DNA from: Nocardioides baekrokdamisoli
Lineage (GTDB): Bacteria; Actinomycetota; Actinomycetes; Propionibacteriales; Nocardioidaceae
Reading direction: 5' to 3'
DNA length: 64,000 bases
Assembly (NCBI RefSeq): GCF_003945325.1
Contig: NZ_AP019307.1
Coordinates: 992,001-1,056,000, forward strand
Made by a program: the position numbers and the translations under genes. Positions 18,388-27,580 of the stretch are shown piece by piece; position 1 is the first letter of the stretch; every line of letters starts with the position of its first letter. The notes under the pieces were generated by a model that worked only from the letters and a program-made list of their open reading frames with translations, was not told the origin of the DNA and did not search any database.

Positions 18388-20103
18388 TCACACCGCAGGC
18401 TTCGCGGCCCAGTCGCGCAACTGGTCGATCCGGGCCCGGAGCTGGTCACCGGTCGCCACAGCAGCCGCGGGTCCCCCACACGCCTTGCGCAGTCGCGAGT
18501 GGATGACGCCGTGCGGCTCCGAGGTCCGGTGGTGCCACGCGGCGACAAGTGAGTTGAGTTCACGGCGCAGTACGCCGAGCTGATCGAATGTCGCCGTCTC
18601 GGTCAGAGCCTCCGAGGCTTGCGCAGCACGGTCGTCACGCATCTTGTCCTTGGCACCCTTGGCCACACGTTGCTGCAGCAACTCACGCATCTGCGCGGGG
18701 TCGAGCAGGCCCGGGATACCGAGGAAGTCCATCTCCTCATCCGATCCGACATGGACCTCACCCGCATGGCCGAACTCGCCGCCGTCGAAGAGCACCCTGT
18801 CGAACCGCGCCTGGGAGTCGAGTGCCGCCCACTCGTTGTTGAGCTCGTCGCTGGCCCCGTCGCCGGCCTGGGCCTGCGCGAGCAGAGCGTCCTCGCTGTC
18901 GAACAGGTCATCGGGGTTGGCACGCCTGGCCAGGACGTGATCGCGTGCGACTTCCAGTTCGGCGGCGAAGCCGAGCAGTGAGGGCACCGAAGGCAGGAAC
19001 ACCGAGGCGGTCTCACCACGTGCACGAGCACGTACAAAACGGCCCACGGCCTGGGCGAAGAACAGGGGCGTCGCGGTGGTCGTGGCGTACACACCGACGG
19101 CCAGACGGGGTACGTCGACGCCTTCCGACACCATCCGGACGGCGACCATCCAGCGCGCGTCGCCCGTGGAGAAGGTTGCGATCTTCTTCGAGGCCGCCTT
19201 CTCGTCGGACAGGACGATCGTCGGCAGTTCCCCGGTGATCTGCTTCAGGGTCTTCGCGTACGCGCGGGCGCTGTCCTGGTCCGAGGCGATCACCAGTCCG
19301 CCGGCGTCCGGGACGTTCTTGCGTACCTCGTCCAGACGCTTGTCCGCAGCCGAGAGCACCGCCGGGATCCACGACCCCGACGGGTCCAACGCCGTCCGGA
19401 GCGCCTGCGCGGTGAGGTCCTTCGTCAGCGGCTCCCCCAGCCGAGCGGTGATCTCGTCACCGGCGCGCGTACGCCAGGACATGTCGCCCGAGTACGCCAT
19501 GAACAGCACCGGGCGGACGACATGATCAGCGAGCGCCTCGGCGTAGCCGTACGTGTAATCGGCCACCGAGCGACCGATCCCGTCCGAGCCTGGAACGTAG
19601 GTCACGAACGGGATCGGGTTGATGTCTGAGCGGAACGGCGTGCCGGTGAGCGAGATGCGTCGGGTCGCGGGCTGGAACGCCTCGCGTACGCCCTCACCCC
19701 AACTCATCGCATCGCCGGCGTGGTGGATCTCGTCGAGGATGACCAGCGTCTTGAATCGCTCGGTCCGGATCCGCAGCGCCAGCGGGTTGACGGCGACGCC
19801 GGCGTACGTCAGCGCAACACCCACATACTCCGCCGAGGTCTTGCCTTGACCGACCGAGTACGCCGGGTCGATCGGGATCCCGGCCCGTGCTGCGGCCTCG
19901 GCCCACTGGGTCTTGAGGTGATCGGTCGGGGTCACGATGGTGACGCGTTCGATCACCCGGCGCGAGAGCAGTTCGGCGGCGATGGCCAGCGCGAAGGTGG
20001 TCTTGCCGGCACCCGGCGTTGCGACCGCCAGGAAGTCACGTGGACGCTCGTCCAGATAGCGCGACAGCGCTTCCTGCTGCCACGCCCGAAGGCGGAAGGT
20101 CAC
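18388..20103 (-). CDS. Superfamily II DEAD/DEAH-box helicase
   Basis: A 571-residue helicase with Walker A at 29-36 (TPGAGKTT), DEIH at 124-127, motif III SLTGTPF and a helicase C-domain ending in the motif VI-like QAVGRFVRARAR. The C-terminal 200 residues are helical and not recognised. The GTG at 20101-20103 overlaps the DUF3039 stop (GTGA), which fixes the start; the pair is conserved side by side in many actinobacteria. Its nucleic-acid substrate is not known; similarity is to restriction-type and RadD-like SF2 enzymes. Confidence 0.88.
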   Translation of the reverse strand: MTFRLRAWQQEALSRYLDERPRDFLAVATPGAGKTTFALAIAAELLSRRVIERVTIVTPTDHLKTQWAEAAARAGIPIDPAYSVGQGKTSAEYVGVALTYAGVAVNPLALRIRTERFKTLVILDEIHHAGDAMSWGEGVREAFQPATRRISLTGTPFRSDINPIPFVTYVPGSDGIGRSVADYTYGYAEALADHVVRPVLFMAYSGDMSWRTRAGDEITARLGEPLTKDLTAQALRTALDPSGSWIPAVLSAADKRLDEVRKNVPDAGGLVIASDQDSARAYAKTLKQITGELPTIVLSDEKAASKKIATFSTGDARWMVAVRMVSEGVDVPRLAVGVYATTTATPLFFAQAVGRFVRARARGETASVFLPSVPSLLGFAAELEVARDHVLARRANPDDLFDSEDALLAQAQAGDGASDELNNEWAALDSQARFDRVLFDGGEFGHAGEVHVGSDEEMDFLGIPGLLDPAQMRELLQQRVAKGAKDKMRDDRAAQASEALTETATFDQLGVLRRELNSLVAAWHHRTSEPHGVIHSRLRKACGGPAAAVATGDQLRARIDQLRDWAAKPAV

Positions 20104-20381
20104 TCCTTGTCGCCGCTGGAGTCGTCGGGGAGGCCTTCCCAGATCTCCTTGCACTCGGGGCAGACCGGGAACTTGGCCCCGTCACGACTCGGAACCCAGA
20201 CCTTGCCGCACAGACCGACGACGGGATAACCCATCACCATCGCCTCGGTCAGGGTGTCCTTGTCGACGTAGTGCGAGAAGCGATCGTGATCGCCCTCCTC
20301 GAGCGGGACCTCACGAGTCCGATCGTCCGTGCGCTCCTTGACGGCCGTGTCGCTCTTCGAGCCGAATCCGAGGAAACCCAT
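20100..20381 (-). CDS. DUF3039 small zinc-ribbon-like protein
   Basis: A 93-residue protein of the DUF3039 family. The core is DRFSHYVDKDTLTEAMVMGYPVVGLCGKVWVPSRDG followed by CPECKEIWE; the Cys in GLCG and the CPEC pair suggest metal binding. The function is unknown. The ATG at 20379-20381 follows TAAAGT by seven bases. It is translationally coupled to the helicase gene, so a joint role in nucleic-acid handling is plausible. Confidence 0.85.
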   Translation of the reverse strand: MGFLGFGSKSDTAVKERTDDRTREVPLEEGDHDRFSHYVDKDTLTEAMVMGYPVVGLCGKVWVPSRDGAKFPVCPECKEIWEGLPDDSSGDKE

Positions 20382-20388
20382 GGCCCTC

Positions 20389-20394
20389 ACTTTA
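20389..20394 (-). promoter_or_regulatory. Leaderless -10 of the DUF3039 gene
   Basis: TAAAGT, seven bases, then ATG. Confidence 0.65.
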
Positions 20395-20408
20395 GTCACC
20401 GGAACCGA

Positions 20409-20446
20409 CAACCCCGGCCTGCGACATGAGCCGCGGACCGGGGTTG
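20409..20446 (-). terminator. Terminator hairpin of the 20464-20991 gene
   Basis: CAACCCCGG (20409-20417) pairs perfectly with CCGGGGTTG (20438-20446) downstream of the gene on the minus strand. Confidence 0.65.
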
Positions 20447-20463
20447 ACAGGAGTTTTCGAGCG

Positions 20464-20991
20464 TCAGGCGACGAGAGCCCGGACGCGGTCGAGGATCGAG
20501 GTGCGCTCCTGCACCTCGGCGACGTGCAGAGCCGAGATGTAGGTCTCGCGAGCACGCTTCTCGAGGCGGCCGCCGACCGCGATGGAGAGTTCGTGGCCGT
20601 AGCCGCCGAGTCCCGCCATCAGTGCGATCAGGTGATGCTCCTTCAGTCGACCCGTGGCGAGCGCCTGGCGCATCACGTCGTTGGTCGGGTTCGCGTTGTA
20701 GTGGTCGAGCACGGCGCGTACGCCGGGGAGCTCGTCATAGGTGAGGTGCCACGCGTGGATCACGGCGGCTTCGAGGTTGGCGTCGCCGGCGTCGAACAGT
20801 TCACGCTCGATCATCCCGGCCAGTCGGGTGTACCAACGCAGCTGGAGCGCCGCGAGGATGTCCATCTCGTCATCGAAGACGGCGCTCACGCCATCCAGGT
20901 CCATCGGAAGCAGACCGTCGCCACGTTCGGCAGTGACGGCCTCGATCTCGCGGAGCACGTGTCCGCGGTTGTGGTGAGTCGTCCAGGTCAT
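20464..20991 (-). CDS. Conserved helical protein of unknown function
   Basis: A 175-residue soluble protein, predicted to be almost wholly alpha-helical, with repeated acidic/hydrophobic helices (LDGVSAVFDDEMDILAALQLRWYTRLAGMIE and TNDVMRQALATGRLKEHHLIALMAGLGG). I do not recognise the family. The ATG at 20989-20991 is supported by AAGGGGGA seven bases upstream; the ORF opens with a TTG two codons earlier. The upstream region carries a compact palindrome shared with the divergent TetR gene, which makes this gene a candidate TetR target. Confidence 0.75.
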   Translation of the reverse strand: MTWTTHHNRGHVLREIEAVTAERGDGLLPMDLDGVSAVFDDEMDILAALQLRWYTRLAGMIERELFDAGDANLEAAVIHAWHLTYDELPGVRAVLDHYNANPTNDVMRQALATGRLKEHHLIALMAGLGGYGHELSIAVGGRLEKRARETYISALHVAEVQERTSILDRVRALVA

Positions 20992-21023
20992 GGCCAAATC
21001 CCCCTTGTGTCAGGTACTTCCAT

Positions 21024-21055
21024 ACCGGGAGTACGTACCGACAGTACGTCCCGGT
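21024..21055. promoter_or_regulatory. Palindromic operator candidate between a helical protein and tetR
   Basis: ACGTAC-CGACA-GTACGT (21033-21049) is a perfect palindrome, framed by ACCGGGA (21024-21030) and TCCCGGT (21049-21055). It lies in the divergent intergenic space. Nested dyads of this size fit a TetR-family operator, but binding is inference. Confidence 0.55.
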
Positions 21056-21169
21056 TTTCGGGTATGCCAGCCGTGGCGAGGGTGGGTTGGATCACCCCGT
21101 GCGTGACCCACGACACGCTCCCCTCGAAGCAATCAAAGACACGCCGTCACGCACGTGGCGTACGTCACT

Positions 21170-21175
21170 TAGAGT
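21170..21175 (+). promoter_or_regulatory. Leaderless -10 of tetR (21183)
   Basis: TAGAGT, seven bases, then GTG; no ribosome binding site. Confidence 0.6.
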
Positions 21176-21182
21176 TGGTCGG

Positions 21183-21869
21183 GTGCCCAAGCCGACAGTG
21201 AGCAAACTCGTGCCCAAGGTCCCGCTGCCATCGGTTCCGGGGACGTCGCGCAGGATCTCGGCCTCCACCAAACGGACGCTGATCGATCTGGCCAAGGTGC
21301 TCTTCACCGAGAACGGGTACGCGAGCACCTCCCTCGACGCCATCGTCGCGCGCGCCGAAGTCACCAAGGGCGCGCTGTATCACCACTTCAGCGGCAAGCA
21401 GGCCCTCTTCGAGGCGGTCTTCGAGGACCTCGAGCAGGAAGCCGTGCGCATCGTCGAACAGGCGATGAAGGACGTACGCGACCCCTGGGACCGGGCGATC
21501 GAGGGTCTGCGGAGCTTCCTCGGCGCAGTGCAGGACCCGTCGTACCGCCGACTGGTCATCCAGGAGGGCCCGGCGGTGCTCGGGTACGAGCGCTACCGCG
21601 AGCACGAAGAGCGTTCCGCGCTCGTGATGGTGCAGGACATCATCGAATCGACCATCGGTGCCCTCGGACAGGACCTCACCGACGACTTCAAGGCGACCTG
21701 GTCGCGGATCTTCATGGGTGCACTGTCGGCAGCCGGCGAGGACGTGTCCCTGTCCGCCGATCCCGAGGCAGCCGCCAGCCGCGTCGAGGTGCTGATCGGG
21801 CTGATCTTCAGCGGCCTGCAGAACCTCGCGCCCCGACCCCAGGTCGAGGACACCGCAAAACAGGCCTGA
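21183..21869 (+). CDS. TetR-family transcriptional regulator
   Basis: A 228-residue regulator. A proline-rich basic tail (PKPTVSKLVPKVPLPSVPG) precedes the HTH: LIDLAKVLFTENGYASTSLDAIVARAEVTKGALYHHF at about 31-67. The ligand domain starts DLEQEAVRIVEQAMKDV. The GTG at 21183 is preferred because TAGAGT lies seven bases before it; the frame stays open to 21087. It is divergent from the unknown gene at 20464-20991 and faces the DUF3048 gene tail to tail. Confidence 0.88.
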   Translation: MPKPTVSKLVPKVPLPSVPGTSRRISASTKRTLIDLAKVLFTENGYASTSLDAIVARAEVTKGALYHHFSGKQALFEAVFEDLEQEAVRIVEQAMKDVRDPWDRAIEGLRSFLGAVQDPSYRRLVIQEGPAVLGYERYREHEERSALVMVQDIIESTIGALGQDLTDDFKATWSRIFMGALSAAGEDVSLSADPEAAASRVEVLIGLIFSGLQNLAPRPQVEDTAKQA

Positions 21870-21875
21870 GCAGCC

Positions 21876-22892
21876 TCAGCTGAACGTGACGGTGCCCTCC
21901 GCGACCTGCGGGTCGTTGCCGTTCGGGATCATCTCCAGGAACGTGTGACCCGGGTTGATGTAGATCGGGTGCCCGGCGGAGTCGGTGAAGGTCGGCGTGC
22001 CGTTGACCCCGTTCTTGTGCCACGTTCCCTTCACGACCTTGCCGCCCGAGAAGATGATCGCCTTGCCACTGCCGTCGAAGTGCGACTCAGGCACGTACGC
22101 GCCCTGGTAGCCGCCATACCCGGAGTCCGACGTCCTGACCTTGATCACGATGATCGTGGTCGGCTGGAATGCGTCGCCGGCGTTCATGTAGCCGTTGGTC
22201 ATCGTGTACTTGCCGCCCGCGTACGACCACTTGGTCGTGCTCGCGCCGGAGAACTTCACGGTGATCGAGGTCGCGGTGCCGCTGCCCTTGAACTTGCCGC
22301 AGGGCAGGAAGGAGGCCGGCGTGGCCGACGGCTGGTTCGCCTCGACGCCGAGTTGCTTCAGATCGGCGTACACACTGTCGACCCCCGGGTGGGTGCCGTC
22401 GAGAATCCGCCTGACATGCGGGTTGCTCATGGTGATGAGAGGGATGCCCGCTGCCGCGACGGCCTTGATTGTGACATCCGCACCGCCGGAGGTGACGACA
22501 TGCGCCCCCAGCGGCTTGGCCAGTCCGATGTCGGTCAGTCGGGTCGACCGGATCGGACCCACCTTCGACGGCAGGTTGGAGTAGAAGAAGGCGCCGAGGC
22601 GGGTCAGACCGCCCTCCACCAACTCCTCGTAGACGAAGTCCGCGGAAGCCAGGCCGTACTGCGGCCGGGCGTTCGAGTCGTTGGGGATCTTCGCGATGTA
22701 GACGGGGTGCGTGGTCGCAGCGCTGCCGCCGTTGAGCGGCTCACAGGTGAGCGGCCAGAACGCGGGCGCAGCCGGGGCCGAGGAGGTGCCGGCGGAACTG
22801 GGCGCGCTGATCGACTTCCCGCCGCCGCAGGCGGTCAGGGCGAGGCTGGACAGGGCAAGGGCAGTGACAACTCGGCGCACTCGTTCAGTCAA
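21876..22892 (-). CDS. DUF3048 lipoprotein (YerB-like)
   Basis: A 338-residue exported lipoprotein. The N-terminus has a signal peptide with lipobox LTAC (Cys22) and a Ser/Ala/Pro-rich linker to about residue 45. The DUF3048 N domain follows (HPVYIAKIPNDSNARPQYGLASADFVYEELVEGGLTR, then the GPIRSTR segment) and the C domain contains YVPESHFDGSGKAIIFSGGKVVKGTW. The family is widespread in Gram-positives and lacks a proven function. It ends six bases from the convergent tetR gene. Confidence 0.92.
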   Translation of the reverse strand: MTERVRRVVTALALSSLALTACGGGKSISAPSSAGTSSAPAAPAFWPLTCEPLNGGSAATTHPVYIAKIPNDSNARPQYGLASADFVYEELVEGGLTRLGAFFYSNLPSKVGPIRSTRLTDIGLAKPLGAHVVTSGGADVTIKAVAAAGIPLITMSNPHVRRILDGTHPGVDSVYADLKQLGVEANQPSATPASFLPCGKFKGSGTATSITVKFSGASTTKWSYAGGKYTMTNGYMNAGDAFQPTTIIVIKVRTSDSGYGGYQGAYVPESHFDGSGKAIIFSGGKVVKGTWHKNGVNGTPTFTDSAGHPIYINPGHTFLEMIPNGNDPQVAEGTVTFS

Positions 22893-23023
22893 CCTCGCGT
22901 ACGCACTCGTGCGAAGCAGGCTCGCCCAGACTCACCGAAGTCTCAGAAACTCATTAGAGGAATGTGGGGCCGACCCGGTAGCGTTGACCTGCTGGCCCGA
23001 GGGCCGGCGTTGAAAACTCAAGA

Positions 23024-23391
23024 GGGGCTGATCGGTTTCGACTTGGGACGTTAGTTCCAGGGGAAGCGGGTCGAGGAGCCAGCGCCATCTCGTTAACGCC
23101 GCTGGAAAAAATATAACTGCCAACGCTAAGCGCAGTTCCTTCGCTCTCGCCGCCTGAGCGGTGATCGAAGCGTCTGACCGGGTATCCGTCTTCGGCCCGG
23201 ACCCAGGCGTCGCCTAGAAGACTCACCATGCGCATCTCGTCAGTGGGGCGCTAGGGACATATAGCTGACTGAGCCTGTTGGGGATGTGTCTGTGCAAGCC
23301 TCAAGGCCGAGAAAAGCGACAGCATCGACTACACCCGTAGAAGACTTGGTTCGACGCTCGAGGACCGGGGTTCGATTCCCCGCAGCTCCAC
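23024..23391 (+). ncRNA. ssrA: Transfer-messenger RNA (ssrA)
   Basis: The 5' end GGGGCTGATCGGTTTCGAC and the 3' end GGGTTCGATTCCCCGCAGCTCC form the tRNA-like part: GGGGCTG (23024-23030) pairs with CAGCTCC (23382-23388), with a T-loop GTTCGATTC between. The terminal bases read ACCG, so the final A of CCA is not encoded. The reading frame for the degradation tag resumes at GCC (23119) and gives ANAKRSSFALAA followed by TGA (23155-23157), after the alanine supplied by the tmRNA itself. The ALAA end is the ClpXP degron. Its partner smpB is 10 kb away. Confidence 0.97.
23119..23157 (+). other. tmRNA tag-peptide reading frame
   Basis: Twelve codons and a TGA inside ssrA encode ANAKRSSFALAA, the tag added to stalled nascent proteins. 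Confidence 0.92.
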
Positions 23392-23842
23392 CGACGAGGA
23401 GAAGGCCGCCAAGCCGAGGGCTTGAGCGGTCTCGACGAGGAGGGGGTGCGCTGACGCGCGCAGCGCGGCAGCCGCTCCACTCTGTGACTGGCGGCGTGTG
23501 CCTTCCTGACGGACGGCCACGCCGCTTCGTCATGTCATGCGGCATCAGAGATGCCGCGAGGTGCCGCTACGCGCCGGCCCCACTGCTGGCCGGACTGCCA
23601 GACCCGCGCCCGTCCAGCCCTTCTCCTGCTTGGTCTGTGCTGGCGACGTATCTGGTACGCCGCCAGCACACATCAAGCCAACCCGGGGCAGGGCACGAGC
23701 GGCCCAGCAGTCGCATGAACCGCAGAGCCAACCACGGGCGCCGGGTTCGCCGTCCGGATTGTCACACCCTCCAGCGGAGCGGACGTTCTGGGGTGAATGT
23801 GCCCTCAACCCGACAGGATTGTGCAGACGACGGAAGTAGTTG
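23392..23842. other. 451 bases without a recognisable gene
   Basis: No frame in this stretch gives a credible protein. It contains a hairpin that may end ssrA transcription (CCGCCAAGCC at 23406 with GGCTTGAGCGG to 23429) and a second stem TGTGCTGGCG/CGCCAGCACA at 23636-23670. The site directly behind a tmRNA is a common integration point, but I see no integrase and no second copy of the tmRNA 3' end. Confidence 0.5.
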
Positions 23843-25000
23843 CTAGGCGCCAGCCCCACTGAGATGGACCGCAGTCGACAGGGCCGTTGCCACTGCCGAC
23901 TGCGGCGTACGGAGCGTGCCGGACACAAGTTCATCGAGTTCGACGACAGCCAACGACGGCGTACTCGCCGGGATGCGGTCGAGCACGGCAAGAAGGTCGG
24001 TCGCTGATTGGGCAACAGTGAACCGGCGTGCTGCTCCGGCCCGATCTGCTCTCGATTGCGGCCCGCGGGCCAGCGCCCGATTGATCCCGACTGCCAAGGC
24101 AGCCGCGTCGTCAGGCACGACGAAGGTGATCGCACCGCAGTCCGTCTCCGGCAGACCACCGTCGTCCGAGGCGACGACCTGGCAGCCCGCATGTTGGGCC
24201 TCGATCGACACGATCCCAAAGGTTTCGTGCCAGTACTGGCCATTCGACGGCATCACCACGACGTCGTGCTGTGCCATCAGAGCCGCCATCGCCTCCGGGG
24301 TCTTGCGTGCCTCCACCAGGCGGATGTCCGGGTGGGCCGCCAGCAGCCGTCGGATCACCGCGCCATGCGGCTTGTCCGATCCGGCCGTCGTCGCCGTGAT
24401 GCTCATCGCGACGCCCGGACTCGCCATGTCGAGGTGGAGCATGGACAGCAGAGTGAAGACGCCCTTCTCCGGGCTCAACCGACCTGCGAACAGGACGCGT
24501 ACGACATCGGCACCGGCCTCGGACCGCTCGACCTCACCGAAGCACGGCTCCGCGAACGGGTACACGACCCGCACCTCGGTCTCGTCGACGCTCAGGAAGC
24601 TGGCCCACATGTGCGCAGCGAACTGGCTCGTGGCGATGAGCGTGCGATCACGCATTCGCGCGGCCACGCGTACCCGGTCCGCGACGTGGATCGGTGGCGG
24701 GACGTGCAGCATCTGGAACGCTCGCCGGCGAGTCGCCACGGAGGGGAACTCCGTCACGAACACGACGATCCCGTCCAGGCGACCGACCTCGGCCACCGTG
24801 TCGAGAGCCCGGAAAGGGACCCCGGGAAATTCGTCGCGACCATCTGGGCCGACGACGCCGACAGTCACGATCTCAGCGCGGACACCTCGCCGGTTGAGCT
24901 CGCGGACATGCCCGATCGTGTAGTTCTCGGATCCGCCGGTGCCCGCGGGCAGGGGAATGCCGAACTCCCAGATGAAGTGGATCGTCGGGCGCGAGGGCAT
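23843..25000 (-). CDS. Glycosyltransferase, GT4 family
   Basis: A 385-residue GT-B enzyme. The N-terminal acceptor domain starts IHFIWEFGIPLPAGTGGSENY, and the donor domain has VLFAGRLSPEKG and the retaining GT4 motif E-x7-E in HETFGIVSIEAQ, then SDDGGLPE. I chose the ATG at 24998-25000, where GGTGGCGAG precedes it; the ORF stays open 42 codons further upstream without homology. The sugar and acceptor are unknown. The neighbour is an alpha-glucosidase, so alpha-glucan or glucoside metabolism is a reasonable guess. Confidence 0.88.
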   Translation of the reverse strand: MPSRPTIHFIWEFGIPLPAGTGGSENYTIGHVRELNRRGVRAEIVTVGVVGPDGRDEFPGVPFRALDTVAEVGRLDGIVVFVTEFPSVATRRRAFQMLHVPPPIHVADRVRVAARMRDRTLIATSQFAAHMWASFLSVDETEVRVVYPFAEPCFGEVERSEAGADVVRVLFAGRLSPEKGVFTLLSMLHLDMASPGVAMSITATTAGSDKPHGAVIRRLLAAHPDIRLVEARKTPEAMAALMAQHDVVVMPSNGQYWHETFGIVSIEAQHAGCQVVASDDGGLPETDCGAITFVVPDDAAALAVGINRALARGPQSRADRAGAARRFTVAQSATDLLAVLDRIPASTPSLAVVELDELVSGTLRTPQSAVATALSTAVHLSGAGA

Positions 25001-25109
25001 CTCGCCACCGCCTCTTGTCGCTGCCGACACCTGAGCCGAAGCCAGTCGCGAAGTCCACGGCCGGCGGCTCAATGTCCCGCAGTCCGTTTCCAGAGTACGC
25101 CGCGGATCC

Positions 25110-26804
25110 TCAGCACTCGTACACACGCGCCTCCCATGGGCGAAGGGCCTCTGATTCAGGGTCCGATTCGTGGTAGTTCGTCAGCAGCAACACTCGGCCG
25201 CCGGCGCTGGCGAGATCGAAACTGATCGGCGAGTTCGACAGGTTGGCATACACCTCCACGGTCTCGTCTCCCCACGTACGGGCGAATGCGTAGATCTGGT
25301 CGCGACCGGTCTCGATCACCCTGAATCCACCCATCACGAGGACCGACCGACTGTGGCGTAACGCGATCAGAGCTTTGTAGTGCTGGTAGATCGACCCCGG
25401 GTCGTCCCTCTGCGCTGCGACGTTGAGCCACGAATGATTCGGGTTGGCTGCGATCCACGGAGTGCCGTCGCTGAATCCGGCACCGGCCGCACCAGTCCAC
25501 TGCATCGGCGTACGCGCATTGTCGCGACTCTGCCGTCGCAGGGCAGCCATCGCAGCAGCCGGGTCTGCCCCGCTGCCGTCCACAGCGGCGGCGTAGTAGG
25601 CCAGGGACTCGACATCCCGCAGATCCGCGATGGAGTCGAACGGCATGTTGGTCATGCCGATCTCTTCGCCCTGATAGACGTACGGCGTCCCGCGATGAAG
25701 ATGCAGCACCGTGGCCAGGGCGGTCGCCGACTCACGCCAGAACGTCGTGTCGTTGCCGTAGCGGGACACGACCCGCGGCTGGTCATGGTTGTTCCAGTAC
25801 AGACTGTTCCAACCACCATCGCTCAAGGCGAGTTGCCAGCGTACGAGGGTGTCACGCAGGTCGTTGACCGAGGCGGTGCGCGGAGTCCACTTGTCACCCT
25901 GCTGGTCCAGCGAGACGTGATCGAACTGGAACACCATGGCCAGAAGCGCATTCTCGGTATCGGTGAACTCGCGCGCCTGCTCGGGACTCACGTGGGGCAT
26001 CTCCCCCACCCTGAGGTATCGACCCGGCCGAGGGTCGAAAACCCGCTCGTTCATCTCCCGCAGGTATCCCTTCAGCTCTGGCCGATTCGCGAAGTGCGGC
26101 ATCCCGTCGCCGTACCCGCCTGCTGGTGCGGGCACGTCCGGCAGATCACGGTCCTTCGCGATGAAGTTGATGACATCCATCCGGAATCCGTCGATCCCGC
26201 GGTCCAGCCACCAATTCATCATCGAGAACACTGCGTCACGGACCTCAGCGTTCTCCCAGTTGAGATCGGGTTGGCTCGGCGAGAAGAGATGCAGGTAGTA
26301 CTGCGCGCGTTCGGGCACCCACGTCCACGCCGGCCCGGAGAATGCCGCACCCCAGTTGTTGGGCTCGGCACCTGGTTGACCGCCGACGGTTCCCGGGCGG
26401 GGATCACGCCAGAAATACCAGTCGGCGTACGGATTCACCGTCGACCGGCGTGATTCAACGAACCAGGGGTGCCTGTGTGAGGAGTGGTTGACCACCAGGT
26501 CCAGGATCAGCCTCATTCCACGGGCGTGGATAGCCGCGAGCAACGCATCCAGGTCCTCGAGCGAGCCGAAGACCGGGTCGATGTCCTGATAGTCGGTGAT
26601 GTCGTACCCATTGTCGGCCTGCGAAGACGGGTAGACCGGGCCGAGCCAGATCACGCCGATCCCCAGATCGACGAGGTGGTCCAGGTGTGCGATCACGCCT
26701 CGAAGATCGCCGACGCCGTCCCCGTCCGAGTCCGCGAAGCTGCGCGGGTAGATCTGATAGACGACGGCTGAGCGCCACCATTCGGCTCCATCCGTGGGCG
26801 TCAC
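25110..26804 (-). CDS. Alpha-glucosidase, GH13 (oligo-1,6-glucosidase-like)
   Basis: A 564-residue alpha-amylase superfamily enzyme. The substrate-binding motif I is [10 protein letters not shown], the nucleophile is Asp210 in GFRMDVI, the acid/base Glu268 in RVGEMP and the transition-state Asp341 in NNHDQPR. The QPDLN signature points to the oligo-1,6-glucosidase/trehalose-synthase branch, acting on small alpha-glucosides. There is no signal peptide, so the enzyme is cytosolic. The ATG overlaps the SPFH gene stop by four bases, an unexpected coupling of a sugar hydrolase with a membrane scaffold. Confidence 0.93.
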   Translation of the reverse strand: MTPTDGAEWWRSAVVYQIYPRSFADSDGDGVGDLRGVIAHLDHLVDLGIGVIWLGPVYPSSQADNGYDITDYQDIDPVFGSLEDLDALLAAIHARGMRLILDLVVNHSSHRHPWFVESRRSTVNPYADWYFWRDPRPGTVGGQPGAEPNNWGAAFSGPAWTWVPERAQYYLHLFSPSQPDLNWENAEVRDAVFSMMNWWLDRGIDGFRMDVINFIAKDRDLPDVPAPAGGYGDGMPHFANRPELKGYLREMNERVFDPRPGRYLRVGEMPHVSPEQAREFTDTENALLAMVFQFDHVSLDQQGDKWTPRTASVNDLRDTLVRWQLALSDGGWNSLYWNNHDQPRVVSRYGNDTTFWRESATALATVLHLHRGTPYVYQGEEIGMTNMPFDSIADLRDVESLAYYAAAVDGSGADPAAAMAALRRQSRDNARTPMQWTGAAGAGFSDGTPWIAANPNHSWLNVAAQRDDPGSIYQHYKALIALRHSRSVLVMGGFRVIETGRDQIYAFARTWGDETVEVYANLSNSPISFDLASAGGRVLLLTNYHESDPESEALRPWEARVYEC

Positions 26805-27580
26805 TCAGCGGCCGCTGACTCGCGGGCAAGGAACGCCCCGAGTTCGGCCACGGTGCTCATCAGTGGAGCTGGAAAGACGATGGTGGTGTTCTTGTCGACA
26901 CCGAGCTCGATGAGCGTCTGGAGGTTTCGCAACTGCAGCGCCAGCGGGTGCTGCATCATCACGTCCGAGGCGTCACCCAGCGCGGCAGCAGCCAACGACT
27001 CACCCTCGGCGTTGATGATCTTCGCGCGCTTCTCCCGCTCGGCTTCGGCCTGACGCGCCATTGCGCGCTTCATGCTGTCGGGCAGTTGGATGTCCTTGAG
27101 CTCGACCAGCGTGACTTCCACTCCCCACCCGCTCGTGACGCCGTCGAGGAATTCGCGGATGGACACGTTGATCCGATCGGTCTCGGAGAGCGTCTCGTCC
27201 AGCGTGTGTTGGCCCACGACCTTGCGCAGCGTGGTCTGGGCGATCTGGTTGATCGCCGTGTGGACGTCCTCGATCGCGACGACGGCCTTGACTGCATCCG
27301 TGACCCGGAAGTAGGCCACCGCGGAGACATCCACGCTGACGTTGTCACGCGTGATGATGCCCTGTGACTGGATCGGCATCGTCACGATGCGGAAGCTGAC
27401 CCGGTGCAACACATCCACCACGGGGATGATGAAGCGCAGGCCGGGCTCTCGTACTCCGATGACCCGGCCCAGACGGAAGAGCACGCCCTGCTCGTACTGC
27501 TTGACGACCCTCACGGACAGGACGAGACCGAGCAGCGCGACGACAGCCAGCGCGGCCACCACACCGATGACAGCAGACAT
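26801..27580 (-). CDS. SPFH/band-7 (slipin-type) membrane protein
   Basis: A 259-residue stomatin-like scaffold. Residues 1-25 form one transmembrane helix, followed by the SPFH domain ([36 protein letters not shown], then [17 protein letters not shown] text) and the coiled region [21 protein letters not shown]. Slipins organise membrane microdomains and often sit beside NfeD proteases; no nfeD gene is present here. The ATG at 27578-27580 shares one base with the upstream DUF5994 stop, so both ends of this gene are translationally coupled. Confidence 0.93.
   Translation of the reverse strand: MSAVIGVVAALAVVALLGLVLSVRVVKQYEQGVLFRLGRVIGVREPGLRFIIPVVDVLHRVSFRIVTMPIQSQGIITRDNVSVDVSAVAYFRVTDAVKAVVAIEDVHTAINQIAQTTLRKVVGQHTLDETLSETDRINVSIREFLDGVTSGWGVEVTLVELKDIQLPDSMKRAMARQAEAEREKRAKIINAEGESLAAAALGDASDVMMQHPLALQLRNLQTLIELGVDKNTTIVFPAPLMSTVAELGAFLARESAAAE

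Noticed and set aside
23360..23400. A prophage attachment site at the ssrA 3' end
   Set aside because: The 3' end occurs only once in the window and there is no integrase or phage gene.
23286..23846. A 186-codon frame behind ssrA
   Set aside because: It begins inside the tmRNA, has no homology that I recognise and an amino-acid composition like noncoding shadow frames.
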